Below are positions 37,661-47,900 of a stretch of DNA of 64,000 bases, piece after piece; the stretch's first letter is position 1, and each line of letters begins with the position of its first letter. This DNA is from Salminus brasiliensis (lineage: Eukaryota; Chordata; Actinopteri; Characiformes; Bryconidae). A program made the position numbers and the translations under genes. Location of the stretch: positions 7,897,026 to 7,961,025 of the forward strand of contig NC_132881.1 of NCBI RefSeq assembly GCF_030463535.1, in the 5' to 3' direction. Under the pieces are notes generated by a model. It had not been told where the DNA came from. It ran no database searches and saw nothing but the letters and a program-made list of their open reading frames with translations.

Positions 37661-39149
37661 CAGTGCATGTCCAGGTATGCACTCTACAAAATCTGCAGGA
37701 TGCAGGAGCCACTCATAAATCCTTTAATTAATAGATCAAAAGCCTTACCTAGAAGCCCTCTATGGGACATGCCGTGTGATATGTGTTCAGTACGTGCAGT
37801 ACTAGAGAGCGCTAAAACAGATCACAAAACTATGTCTTAGCAACCACTTGATCAATCATGATGACATTTGACATACTGTCTCATTCGCTGTACTTATAAG
37901 CTATTTTTCAACAATGACTTGGTACTTTGACCAAAATGGCCAATATGGTCATCATGGTCAGCAGCTAGAATAGAACTGTTCAGTCATCAGTTACGGATGT
38001 CCAGGTATGGACTCAAATCCGCTCTTCTAACTCTTTTAACTACTAATCTTTGAAATTTGAGAAACGTTGGCCACTGTTATGAAACTTCACAGGTGTGGCT
38101 CTACAAGTCTCATAGGAAATGTAATTTTGCTTTGGTGCGACGACAATACAACAATATGACGATATTTTATCGTATAGTGATACATTTTGCTATTGTGATA
38201 CACAATATGCTGTTTTAAGCATATCAACAATATTGTTAGGACCTAATAAGCACTGATCAACTGCCGGTTTTATTACAAACAGCGTAATTAGACTGGTTTA
38301 ATTAGATGGAGAGCAGCAGATGTTATAAAAAATGTTAATAAAAATCCCTGTACTCAGGACGGGAGAGTATCTGAATAGTAGTTTTTAGGAATCTGCTGTT
38401 GCTACTGATGTTTTTAGTCTGTGATTACTTGTATTGTGAAAAATGTTCTTTAAATACTGTGATAAACTTTCTGAAATTTGCCTCACTGCTTCATTGCCTA
38501 TACATGAAAGTGAGTCTATGATGACGGCTTGATCATTTAGTAAATATAGCCAATATGGTCGCCACTGTCTTATCAGCTTACAGCAGTCATTTGACAGGTG
38601 TACAAATAAGATACACACTAAATGTTCCTTCATCTTTTTTGTTACTTGCCCCATTTTAAAAAAGAAAGAATTTCAGTATGGGAATAATCATATTTGCTAA
38701 TTTCTTATGATAACTTACTGTCCACTTACATTTTAAAGCTTAGTTAACCGCAGTCTTTTGGAGCTGTTATGTAGTCATTCATTACTTCCTATATCACTAG
38801 GGTATAAATATGAGGTGACTCATATACCAAATTCCCTTACTAAGCTGTCAATATTAGAGAAGGTCAGAGAAACAGTGGTCTACTTCTTTTTCAAGACGAC
38901 AGTTTGTTTATCTGGCTGTGGCCAGTGCCACTGTTACAACTCTGACTGATCGTTTTCTCTAAGCTTCACAATTGCTGTTCAAGATACACGCAAATTTAAG
39001 CCCTAAAGACATGTTTAATTGTCAGAACACACATTTACTGTCCTGTTTGTGCTCCGGAAAGGCAACCGGAAGCCTACCTCCTATATCTGGACACACCTAC
39101 TATAAGACCTATGCACACTAGTCAGTAGAAATATGACACTCTGCACTTT

Positions 39150-39520
39150 TTGAACCAAAGAGCTTGACTATACACTAGATACAATTTTTGCCATGGTAAA
39201 ACGCGTCATGCTGAAAGCATTTAAAGCCTCTTTACTTCACTTAGACAGACTGAGAAGAGCTTTCACCAGTGCCAGGCTGTTGTTACTGAATACCGAAATG
39301 GGATAGGGGTGCAGATGGCACTGACACTCAAATAAGTGCAATTAATGGAGGGAGTAATGCCCTTTCACAGACCTGTGCAGGCAGCTGCTGTGTACACGAA
39401 TCCTTTCCAAACAGCCCCCAAGCCCCCAAGCCATGGCTAATTATGGAATAGGGCTATTTCCCTCTTTAAACTCACGAAAAAATATAATCATACTATCACG
39501 AACAGGCAGCAAATGGCCTG
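39150..39520. other. Repeat-free stretch upstream of MYPN
   Basis: Less AT-rich and free of obvious repeats. Contains the muscle-type E box CAGCTG at 39382-39387 and 'ctaattatgg' next to 'ggaatagg', loosely like MEF2 and MCAT sites. Possible control region; weak evidence. Confidence 0.25.
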
Positions 39521-39837
39521 GTAAGACGTATAAACTAAGGGTCCTTACACATCTATTTGACTCAGGATGCATAGTAACACCAAGTTGAAATAAACCATGG
39601 ACTTATTTATACTAAAATACAATTTCAATACAATTTAATGTGGGAAATTACATTAGAGAGCGCAATCAGCGTATAGTGCTGGTGCTCTTGAGCACTCACA
39701 CTGCAAAAACGCATGCAAAACAGTGCAAAATAAAACATAACAAATCCTCAACGTGTCAACCTTCAGTTTTACGGTGGCTCAACTTGCCAAGTTTCACAAG
39801 AAATTGAAATTTCATTTCTCCAGAAATTACCTCGGTT

Positions 39838-40085
39838 GAAACGCAGTGTGAGCTTGATCTCCTCTTAGTGCAAAGTTAACCTTGGATCTTATGACAGGAA
39901 TATGAAAGCAAGGAGCAAGGGCAGGCAACCTGTCATTAGTAAAAGTAGAAACATTTGTCAGTGCATATGGGCCGGGTTATTTTGGGGGCGGGGGCCTGGA
40001 CAATATGCCAGAGAAAAAGTGAACCTCATTGGCGGCCGGGGTAAATGCTATGCAAATAGTATGCAACACTACTGAAGCGCCTTTA
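39838..40085 (-). promoter_or_regulatory. Candidate MYPN promoter and 5' UTR exon
   Basis: MYPN needs an upstream non-coding exon. Read on the minus strand this stretch has an octamer-like ATTTGCAT, a CCAAT box (GCCAATGA), a GC-box cluster (CCCCCGCCCCC) next to CCAAAATAACC, E-box-like CATATG, then about 100 bases later a good donor, AACCGAG|GTAATTT. It is the most GC-rich non-repeat patch upstream of the gene. Everything about its role is inference. Confidence 0.33.
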
Positions 40086-40308
40086 CTGCGGTACTCTGAG
40101 TAAAGGTTCTGCACAGCTCAGTTTTTCAAGCACTTTTACTTAACATGCTAGGAAGAGTGGAACAGCTTGTTAAGCAATTTGCTGCATTGTATTTGGGATG
40201 TCCTGATCAAGTTCTTTTTTTAAAGAATAGCTTTTATTGTAACGAAGACGAATTCAGATGAAAGCAATGAATTTATTATTTTATTATGATTACTACTTTA
40301 TTTGACTT

Positions 40309-40484
40309 AAAAATACAATCCACAAATATGCCAGTATATGGGGAAAGGTTTTTACAACCTTTCTATTCCCCATATACTGGCTTATTTGTGGATTGTATTT
40401 TACAGCAAATAAGCCAGTATATGGGGAATAGAAAGGTTGTAAAAACCTTTACAACCTTTCTATTCCCCATTGTAAAGGTTTTTA
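40309..40484. repeat. Nested palindrome of three overlapping inverted repeats
   Basis: Arms 40309-40343 and 40368-40401 (one mismatch); arms 40344-40388 and 40406-40450, exact over 45 bases; arms 40440-40454 and 40470-40484, exact over 15. A direct copy of 40353-40372 sits at 40450-40469. Not related to the transposon families seen here. Confidence 0.92.
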
Positions 40485-41049
40485 ACCCATCCACTTTCTT
40501 AACACTACATAATAATATTCTAAACTGTGATGTTTTGGCCTTGTGATGACATTAAATATAAACATATGATCAAAATTTGATCAATATAAAAAACCAGATG
40601 TATGAGGCAATAACAAATGTAGATACTATAAATATTATCTGCAGAATTATCGTGATAAACGATTATGTCATGATGCCAATTTAATGACAAAGTACCCTAA
40701 GCGACTGTTACAGAGTAAAAAGTCCTAAAACAGATTTCTGTTTAATTCTGCAATGAATATTAATGAGATAAAATTAACTATGGGTAAAACAGGCAAAATG
40801 TCCAGTACTCCTGGTCAACGGTTCTGTTAATGCCTAGTTCACACTACACAATTTTAGCACTGATGTTCTGCTCGCCGACAGGTTTTGGAAGTCACCGAGA
40901 AAAACATCAGCTGGGAGGTAAATCGGTGGACCTGTCGGCAAGTCGAAATCCTGTAGTGGTGTCCCGCTCCAGCCAATTGGAACGCAAGGAGACAGGAAGG
41001 CCGAGGAACACTAGAAAGGAGTCCCTAAATCCAGCCTTATCATGCATCT

Positions 41050-41054
<5 letters not shown>

Positions 41055-41080
<26 letters not shown>

Positions 41081-41082
41081 GT
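41055..41082. repeat. (GT)n microsatellite
   Basis: About thirteen GT units. Confidence 0.9.
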
Positions 41083-41299
41083 GCAGGGACATAATATAGT
41101 CTCTATCAGAACACATTGGCAGACACTGAACCATAATACCTACGTTTTCACTGCAAAAAAAAATGAATATTTATGTCCTCCCAGCTCCCTCAGGAGAACA
41201 GACGATCCCTGCAGGCCTCGCATCCCAACCCACAAGTCGAGGCCATAACGTGATTAGCTAGCGGCCCTGATTTCCAAAAGACATACAGATAAAGAAAAC

Positions 41300-41607
41300 A
41301 CATGTACTTATAAGGTACGGTAAAGGTGCACGTATTTGTCACTGTACACTGTACAGCGAAATGTGTCCTCCGCATTTAACCCATCTGGTAGTGAACACAC
41401 ACTCACACACACACACACACATGTGTTAGGGGCAGTGAGTACACACACACACACCCAGAGCGGTGGGCAGCCAACTCCAGCGCCGAGGGGGTAAAGGGCC
41501 TTGCTCAAGGGCCCAACAGTGGCAGCTTGCCGAGCCCGGGAATCGAACCCACAACCCTGTTATCGACAGCCCGGAGCTCTAACCGCTGAGCCACCACTGC
41601 CCCATAT
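41300..41607 (-). repeat. tRNA-derived SINE, near full length
   Basis: On the minus strand it opens GTGGTGGCTCAGCGGTTAGA (A box) and has GGGTTCGATTCC (B box) about 35 bases later, then 'cttgagcaaggccctttacc', an internal GT-rich stretch and 'aaatgcggaggacacatttc'. A sister copy in the other orientation is at 51500-51832. Confidence 0.85.
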
Positions 41608-42399
41608 TATTACCCACCACTGCCCCTTATTATTTTAAGCAAGATTAATCTTTCATTTTCATTGAATTTTTTTTTTAAAGGACCCAAAGCAAAACACCTG
41701 TTCACCCTCTATTCTCAATACTCAGTGATACACAGCTTGTAGACGCTTTCTGTAGTAGCTGCGAGTCTTTCAGCTCTCGTCTGTGGGATTTTTGCCCACT
41801 ATTCCTTGCAAATGTATTCTAGTTCTGTAAAATTCTGGGTCGTTTTAAATGCACTGCTCTTTTGAGACTAACTACAGATTGTTAGCTAGCTAGCTAATCA
41901 TATTCAGAGCCTGTGAGGGCCTGGTTAAAAAAAAAAAAAAAGCCTGTAGCTTGAGGTAATTCATTGGGATTTGTAATTTTATATGTGTTTAGGATCATTA
42001 TCCTGCTGCAGAAGCCATCCTTCTTCATCTTTTACAGATGCTGTGATATTTAGCTAGCTATCTAACTTAATCCAGCTCTGCTTTCTCTTATTGGGATGTG
42101 CTATTGGGTTTGCTTTCACTAGCTTTCTCAACTTTATGGTGAAAAACAATAAGCTCTTTCGCCGTCCGGTTAGGACCAAGTTGTTTTTTTTGAGGGAGTA
42201 GGCCATAGAGAAAAGAGACGGTAAAAGCCAGTCATCTAGCTTTTAGCCTAGCACTAATTCCCGCTTGCTTCTGCGGCCATTGGCATGTGCAAGTCGCCAG
42301 ACCTGGTTAACACAACGACCAGTGTTCCCATAACTAGAGTTAACCAGAGTCTGGAGGTGTTGTGCTGCTCTCCGGTATTAACACCACCATACTGTCTGC

Positions 42400-42515
42400 T
42401 AACGCTCTTGTCAACGAATGCCATCAAATCCTTCTCCAGCAATGCTCCCGTTATTTCGGAAGAAACACTTAATGAGCAGGCGTCCCAATACTTCTGTCCA
42501 CATAGTGTATTTGTA
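42400..42515 (+). mobile_element. Right-end fragment of the 'ggacaaaagtatt' family
   Basis: 'atcaaatccttctccagcaa', 'cggaagaaacacttaatgag' and 'caatacttctgtccacatag' match the family in reverse; the end carries the terminal repeat. Confidence 0.5.
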
Positions 42516-42570
42516 ATGGTAATTCCCCAGCATCTGACATGTACCAGCTGCTTAAGCCGTGGACACTAGG

Positions 42571-42990
42571 CTACAGGCACTTTAGCTTACTCATATTGTA
42601 TATGAGCAGGAGTTGCTGCCCTGCTGTCAGTTTTTTAAGAAAGTTTCTGGGATCCAGGAGAGCCAAGTCTGCATAAAGGGGCCCAGGGGTTAAATAGCGG
42701 CTGTGGATGCTCTCCATGATCTGGTTATGGACCATGATCTGATGTCTCTGACAGAGCCGTGAGACTGGTGGGCGGCAAGAGTGGCAGCTGCAGCTGAATG
42801 TAGTTGGAGATGGTACAGATTTAAAGAGGGAGTCATAGTCATAATTCGCACTCCGACTGGAGCAGTGGCTCCCCCTACTGTCCTGAGTTGTCTGAGCATC
42901 ACAAAATGACGATGCTGTCTGTCTCAACTCTTTCATTAAAATGCCTCGTTGTAAAATGCAAAAATAGAGATTAAACTTTAAAGAGGAAAG
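42571..42990 (-). CDS. Unidentified ORF, possible terminal or single exon
   Basis: Open on the minus strand for about 140 codons, to a TAG at 42571-42573, in sequence of higher GC than its surroundings. The convincing part runs from an ATG-led MKELRQTASSFCDAQTT through SLFKSVPSP, CSCHSCRPPVSRLCQRHQ, SIHSRYLTPGPLYADLALLD and NFLKKLTAGQQLLLIYNM. A Cys-rich CSCHSC patch, a proline pair and an amphipathic Leu-rich end are visible. A possible acceptor lies at about 42942 (ttttacaacgag) and a good donor (A|GTAAGCT) overlaps the last codons, so it may be an internal exon. It lies between CACUL1 and MYPN, same strand. I do not recognise it and it resembles none of the transposases here; a chance ORF cannot be excluded. 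Confidence 0.35.
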   Translation of the reverse strand, partial: LSSLKFNLYFCILQRGILMKELRQTASSFCDAQTTQDSRGSHCSSRSANYDYDSLFKSVPSPTTFSCSCHSCRPPVSRLCQRHQIMVHNQIMESIHSRYLTPGPLYADLALLDPRNFLKKLTAGQQLLLIYNMSKLKCL

Positions 42991-43149
42991 TTCATAAAGT
43001 GCATCCTCCAAAAAACGAACCTCCTGTGATCCACCCGTTATACCTAGTTAATAGTTTAGCTCAGGTCTCTTCAGTTTCTTCAGCAGTCTGTCAAAAAAGC
43101 CTGAACAAATCAGATGACATAATGCTTAAAATAAATGATCATAAACAAA

Positions 43150-43575
43150 ACAGAATAAATGAATGGGGGCGAAAACCAAGCTCAGCAGACCAAGACGCTG
43201 ACACTATGGCCCAAGGATCGCACGTTCGAATCCCAGGTCATGCCGCTGTGCCATCAGCAGTCTGAGCCTGAGAGAGCATAACTGGCCATGCTCTCTCCAG
43301 ATGGGTAGATGATGTTGTCTTCCTTCATCACTCCCATCATCACCGGAAGAGGTGTCTGTTAGCTGATGAATAAGAGAGCTGGGGTCCGGTGCTTTCCTCC
43401 GAGTGTTGGCGGCAGTTTAAGAAGAGGTGGTGGCTGACCTCATGTATCAGAGGAGGCACCTGACCTCATGTATCAGAGGAGGCACATACTTGCATCGCAA
43501 GTGAGAGGGAGGGTCCTAGTGAGTCTGAGTCAGTGGCTTAGTTGACTCCGCTAAATTGGAAAGAAAAGTGGGTTT
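43150..43575 (+). repeat. tRNA-derived SINE, second family
   Basis: 'caagctcagcagaccaagac' (A-box-like), then 'cacgttcgaatcccaggtca' (B box), then a body with 'gagagagcataactggccat', 'gatgggtagatgatgttgtc' and 'gctttcctccgagtgttgg'. Near its 3' part 'tgacctcatgtatcagagga' is duplicated in tandem (about 43437 and 43461). Typical of otophysan fishes from memory. Confidence 0.75.
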
Positions 43576-44310
43576 AAAACAAACAAACAAACAACAACAA
43601 CCACAAAAAACACAGGTTCACCCTGATTGTATATTAATATTAAAACAAGACTTATAATTTACAGATGTGTTAAATTCAGCATCTCACTCAATACAGTCCT
43701 TTAATATTTAGAAAAACATTTTGGCTTTAGTTATTTCTTGGAAGTCATTAACTAGTTGAAGTGATATGGGAATTGTTTTTTATATTAACTGTAAATATAT
43801 TCTTAGATTTGTATTTGAATACATTTGTGATTTTATTAGTTAAATTAAAAAAGAAATATTCACCATGATTCGATAGGTCATAAAATATTGAATATTTCAC
43901 AAACACAGACAACATTTGATTTTATTTGTTAATCTGGACAAATTCATGTATTCATTCGTACACCTGCATTTCAGGGTTTTTGGAATTTAAGGATAAAATA
44001 CTACAGCAACTTCAGTCCGACAGTGATCACGGACATAATGCAGCCCCTCGATATGTAGAGTAAAAGAACAGCATATACGTTCAAAGTCCAAATCATTTTG
44101 TAATTAAAACTCAAAACTGAGTTAGTTTGATGTATTAGGCCTACATTATTACACTTCACCTTGGAAATAGTAATCAGGAAGCTAGTCATGACTCAATGTA
44201 GACTACAATTAAACAGGCTGAACTATAATCAAGTTTAAAATGAGCCACTGTAACCGTCATGCATTTCTAGCAGCATTGTACTGCAAGCTAAACTGTGATT
44301 CAATCATTTC

Positions 44311-44311
<1 letters not shown>

Positions 44312-44356
<45 letters not shown>
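44312..44356. repeat. (AT)n microsatellite
   Basis: About 22 AT units. Confidence 0.95.
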
Positions 44357-44358
<2 letters not shown>

Positions 44359-44902
44359 TGCAAGTAGCAGGTCTCTCAGTAGTATATGCATGACAATGTA
44401 ACTAATCAATCAGGAAATACTTGCTGATTTTTTTGACATGGTTACTTTGTTCAACATTCGCCAAGACTGATTTTAGGAAACACCCCCCAATGTGAGTAAA
44501 AAGCTTCCCTACAACTCCACTTGGGGACCTGCAGCACAGGTAAACACCATGTAGGTGAGTAAAACACCAGTTGTCTCTCAATCCACCACACAAGCCATCA
44601 CTCAACATGCAACAGTCCAGTTGGTGGGGGCATCATTTAGAGATAGGCCTTGGCAAATGCAGCATTTAGGGCAAGGGTTCAGAATTTCTGTACAGTTCTG
44701 TGCTGTCCCTGGTCAAACACACCTGATTCAGGACTCCTGCCTTAGTTCCCCACCTCAGATTTAGGAAAAGGAAGAAAAAATAAAAATAAAAATAATAATA
44801 ATAAAAATCAAACTTCATTCCTGTTTCCATTTCATGGGTTTCAAGTCTTTAAAATCTGTATTGGCAACAAGCTAGTATAGTAATACAAATATCCACTTTT
44901 TG

Positions 44903-47900
44903 TCAGGACTCCTCACTTGCTCTCTTTCGGGACTGGTCACCCCTGTGAGAGAACCAAAAACAAAAAAAGTGTTACTTTTAAAAGTTGAAAAGTGAATAAA
45001 AGTCTGGCATATTGATATTTGTCTGATATATGTCTGATCTGCAAAAATCACCAGGAAATTGAACGTGCAACCAACCAAGAAGCAGCCAAATGATGGCTAC
45101 ATTGATGGAATGGCATTATACATGTATACAAATAAATATAAACTGCCTATTTCAGTTAAATTGTTGTTTTTAATAAATTGCCCACTCAAAATATGTTGTC
45201 TCTTGCTCACATTTCTTCTTTTAGCATTGTGAAGCTCTATATGTGTACATATATCTACATATATAATATATATGTATTTATGTATATATGTATTTGAAGA
45301 CTAACTAGGCCAAAATATCATGTTATTAAGCATTTTCACTTATTGTTGATGTGACTTAAAGCAGCATTATGGAGAATTTCCTACTTTTTCCACTCCTGGG
45401 CTCCCCCTACAGGTGCAGAGTGTAATTCACTTCTGTTTCATTGCATGTATCTTCAGTGCAATTAAGACGAACTGGCACTGAAAGTGAAGGAAGCATATGG
45501 TTTTAAGGTGGTAGAGTAATCCTGCAGCATTTTACATGAATGTCTTGGGTTACACAGTCTTACGCAATTCTAGGGAACACTGCCCTGCCCACTTTACCAA
45601 AGTTACATAGAGCAGTTAGCAGTCCGGGGTAGAAACAATAGATTACACTCCCTAATACAAGTCAGTGGAGCATCACAATGATTTTAAAGCTGACATTTTC
45701 AAGTAAAAATGCTACATAATGCTGCTTTAATATATTATATATATTAGTGCATGTAAAATCATGGTACACACTACCCTTGTACTGTTGTGACTTAAATGAA
45801 TGTGGTGTAAGCATTTCAGACAGTCCACACCTAATGGCAACATGAAATAATTTTGAATTAAATGTAAAGGATTATTTTCTACTTTTGTGAAAAAATAGAG
45901 AATACTAAAATATTACTTTAATATGTTGTGTGTTTGTTTCATTACCTGGAGAAACCATTTAGAGATAGCTCAATTTGCAATTTCTGGTCTTGAACTGCAT
46001 AATGTTGGAGCTGAGACTCCACAGCAGGCGGCTGAATTTGAGGAATGAATCTAGAAAACAGAGTAGGAGCTAGTGGAGCCCAGTCTGAAAAGACAAATAA
46101 TTAACTATTATTCATTTGTGTTATATGTGTGAAAGAACAGCTATCTGGCTAACCCCAGGGCTGCATGTTTACTGTATGCTATGTATGCTTTGCAGCATGT
46201 ATGAGAAGTATATCCACAATTTTGTTAAATTAATTATTTAACAATAATAATAAAAACATGTTATCTATTCCAACCTTTTTTTGTGTTGGATGAATGTGAG
46301 AAACACCCCTACTAATTTATGGTGCATACACACACTATTGACCCAAGCATTTAACTACATCTACAGAACAACATCTGGAGAGCATCATTGGCAAAAAAAT
46401 AGGCCACACCAGAGCCTAGGTACACTAAGCCCAAAACTAAGGGTCACTGACACTGACTGGTCAGTACCTTTATAAGAACCTAAGATAAGAAGAAGCTAAA
46501 GTACTGCAACAGCTCATCTGATTTAAGAAAATGATTGCACTTGAAAGATAAACACTCCGCACACGCACTGCTTCTTTATGCATTCTACAAAATATCCTTT
46601 TTACCTGGTCGCAGGGCATAAAGTCCTTTCACCACACTAGCCATAGTTGATGGTTTGACTTGAAATGGCACTGCGTCCGCTTTTTTAAGAAGAGCTTTAA
46701 ATAAAACAAATAATAATAAAAACAACTATTATAAATAACACAGAGCAAACAGCAAAGAGCGACTTCGTCTGTATTTATAGTTCACACTGGAAGTGCACAC
46801 AGTCTTTCCCTTGCTTCAATATACTTCACACTTGTTTAGAGTATAAAACACTGATTTGGTCTACCTGAAATACAAGTAGAATAAGTTCAGGTAATTGGAG
46901 TCATTGGAACTTTTGGAACAGTTTAAGTGTGTTGTGCTTATTTCCTTATCTGATGTGGATCCTTAGAGACCATGTGATAAAACAAAAGAATTAATTGGAG
47001 CAATGCTGTATTAGATGTGTGTTGAGATGGTCAAAAGTAAGTTCCAGAGACTTAAAACAAAGTATTCAGCAGCCAATATTGCTAATCAAACACCAAACAC
47101 AATACTGTCAATAAATCCTAATGCACAATTATTAGTATTTCATAACATAAAAATTAAAATCATTAATGTGGCATGTGCAAACGTTTGGCCACTTTGACTG
47201 TAATTAGCTCAGCAGGATTGTTGCAAACTGTAATTAGGAACAGTCAGCGGAATCAAGTCTTCAAGCTTTATGAAGTATTGGATTCCTCAAAAATAAATAA
47301 ATAAATGTCAAATGTAACAAGAATTTCTTATTTCGAAGAAAGTAGTTGAAGAATAAATCTGACTCAGCCTCAATTCCATCTCCAGTACACCAGATTTCAT
47401 ACACTGATACCACTGATGTGCCAAACCAGGTGTTGGAAGATCATTATAAATTATATTAGGCTCCCATGAGGAGAGCTTTGGAAAGGTTTTATCGAAGGCA
47501 AGACAAGTTTATTTGTATAGCACCTTTTATACATGGTGGCAAATCAAAGTGTTTTAAATAAACACAAATTCAAAGACATAATGAAAAATGAAAGCATTTA
47601 AAAAATCTATTTAAGAAGCATAAATATATAAAAATGATAAACATATAAAATGCATAAACAAACAAAACAAATATTATTATTATTGTTATTATTATTTTAT
47701 TTTCCCCACTGGATAGCAGCCATAATTGAACAAAGGTAATCCATACTTCAAAAGTAAGACCAGCTTCTAAGCTGTTAATCAGGCGTTTGGGTGTTTAACA
47801 CAGAGACATATGTAAAAACACAATTATATTTGTATTTATATTATTAATATCAGTGATTTACTGAGTAAAGAAACACATTCTGTCCATAGAAGGAGCTTTT

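Noticed and set aside
40309-40484. Repeated units as a possible CRISPR-like array
   Set aside because: The units are overlapping inverted repeats without regular spacers, in a vertebrate genome.
41300-41607. tRNA-like A and B boxes
   Set aside because: Part of a SINE with a long non-tRNA body; the cloverleaf is not intact, so it is not a tRNA gene. The same applies at 32840, 43150 and 51500.
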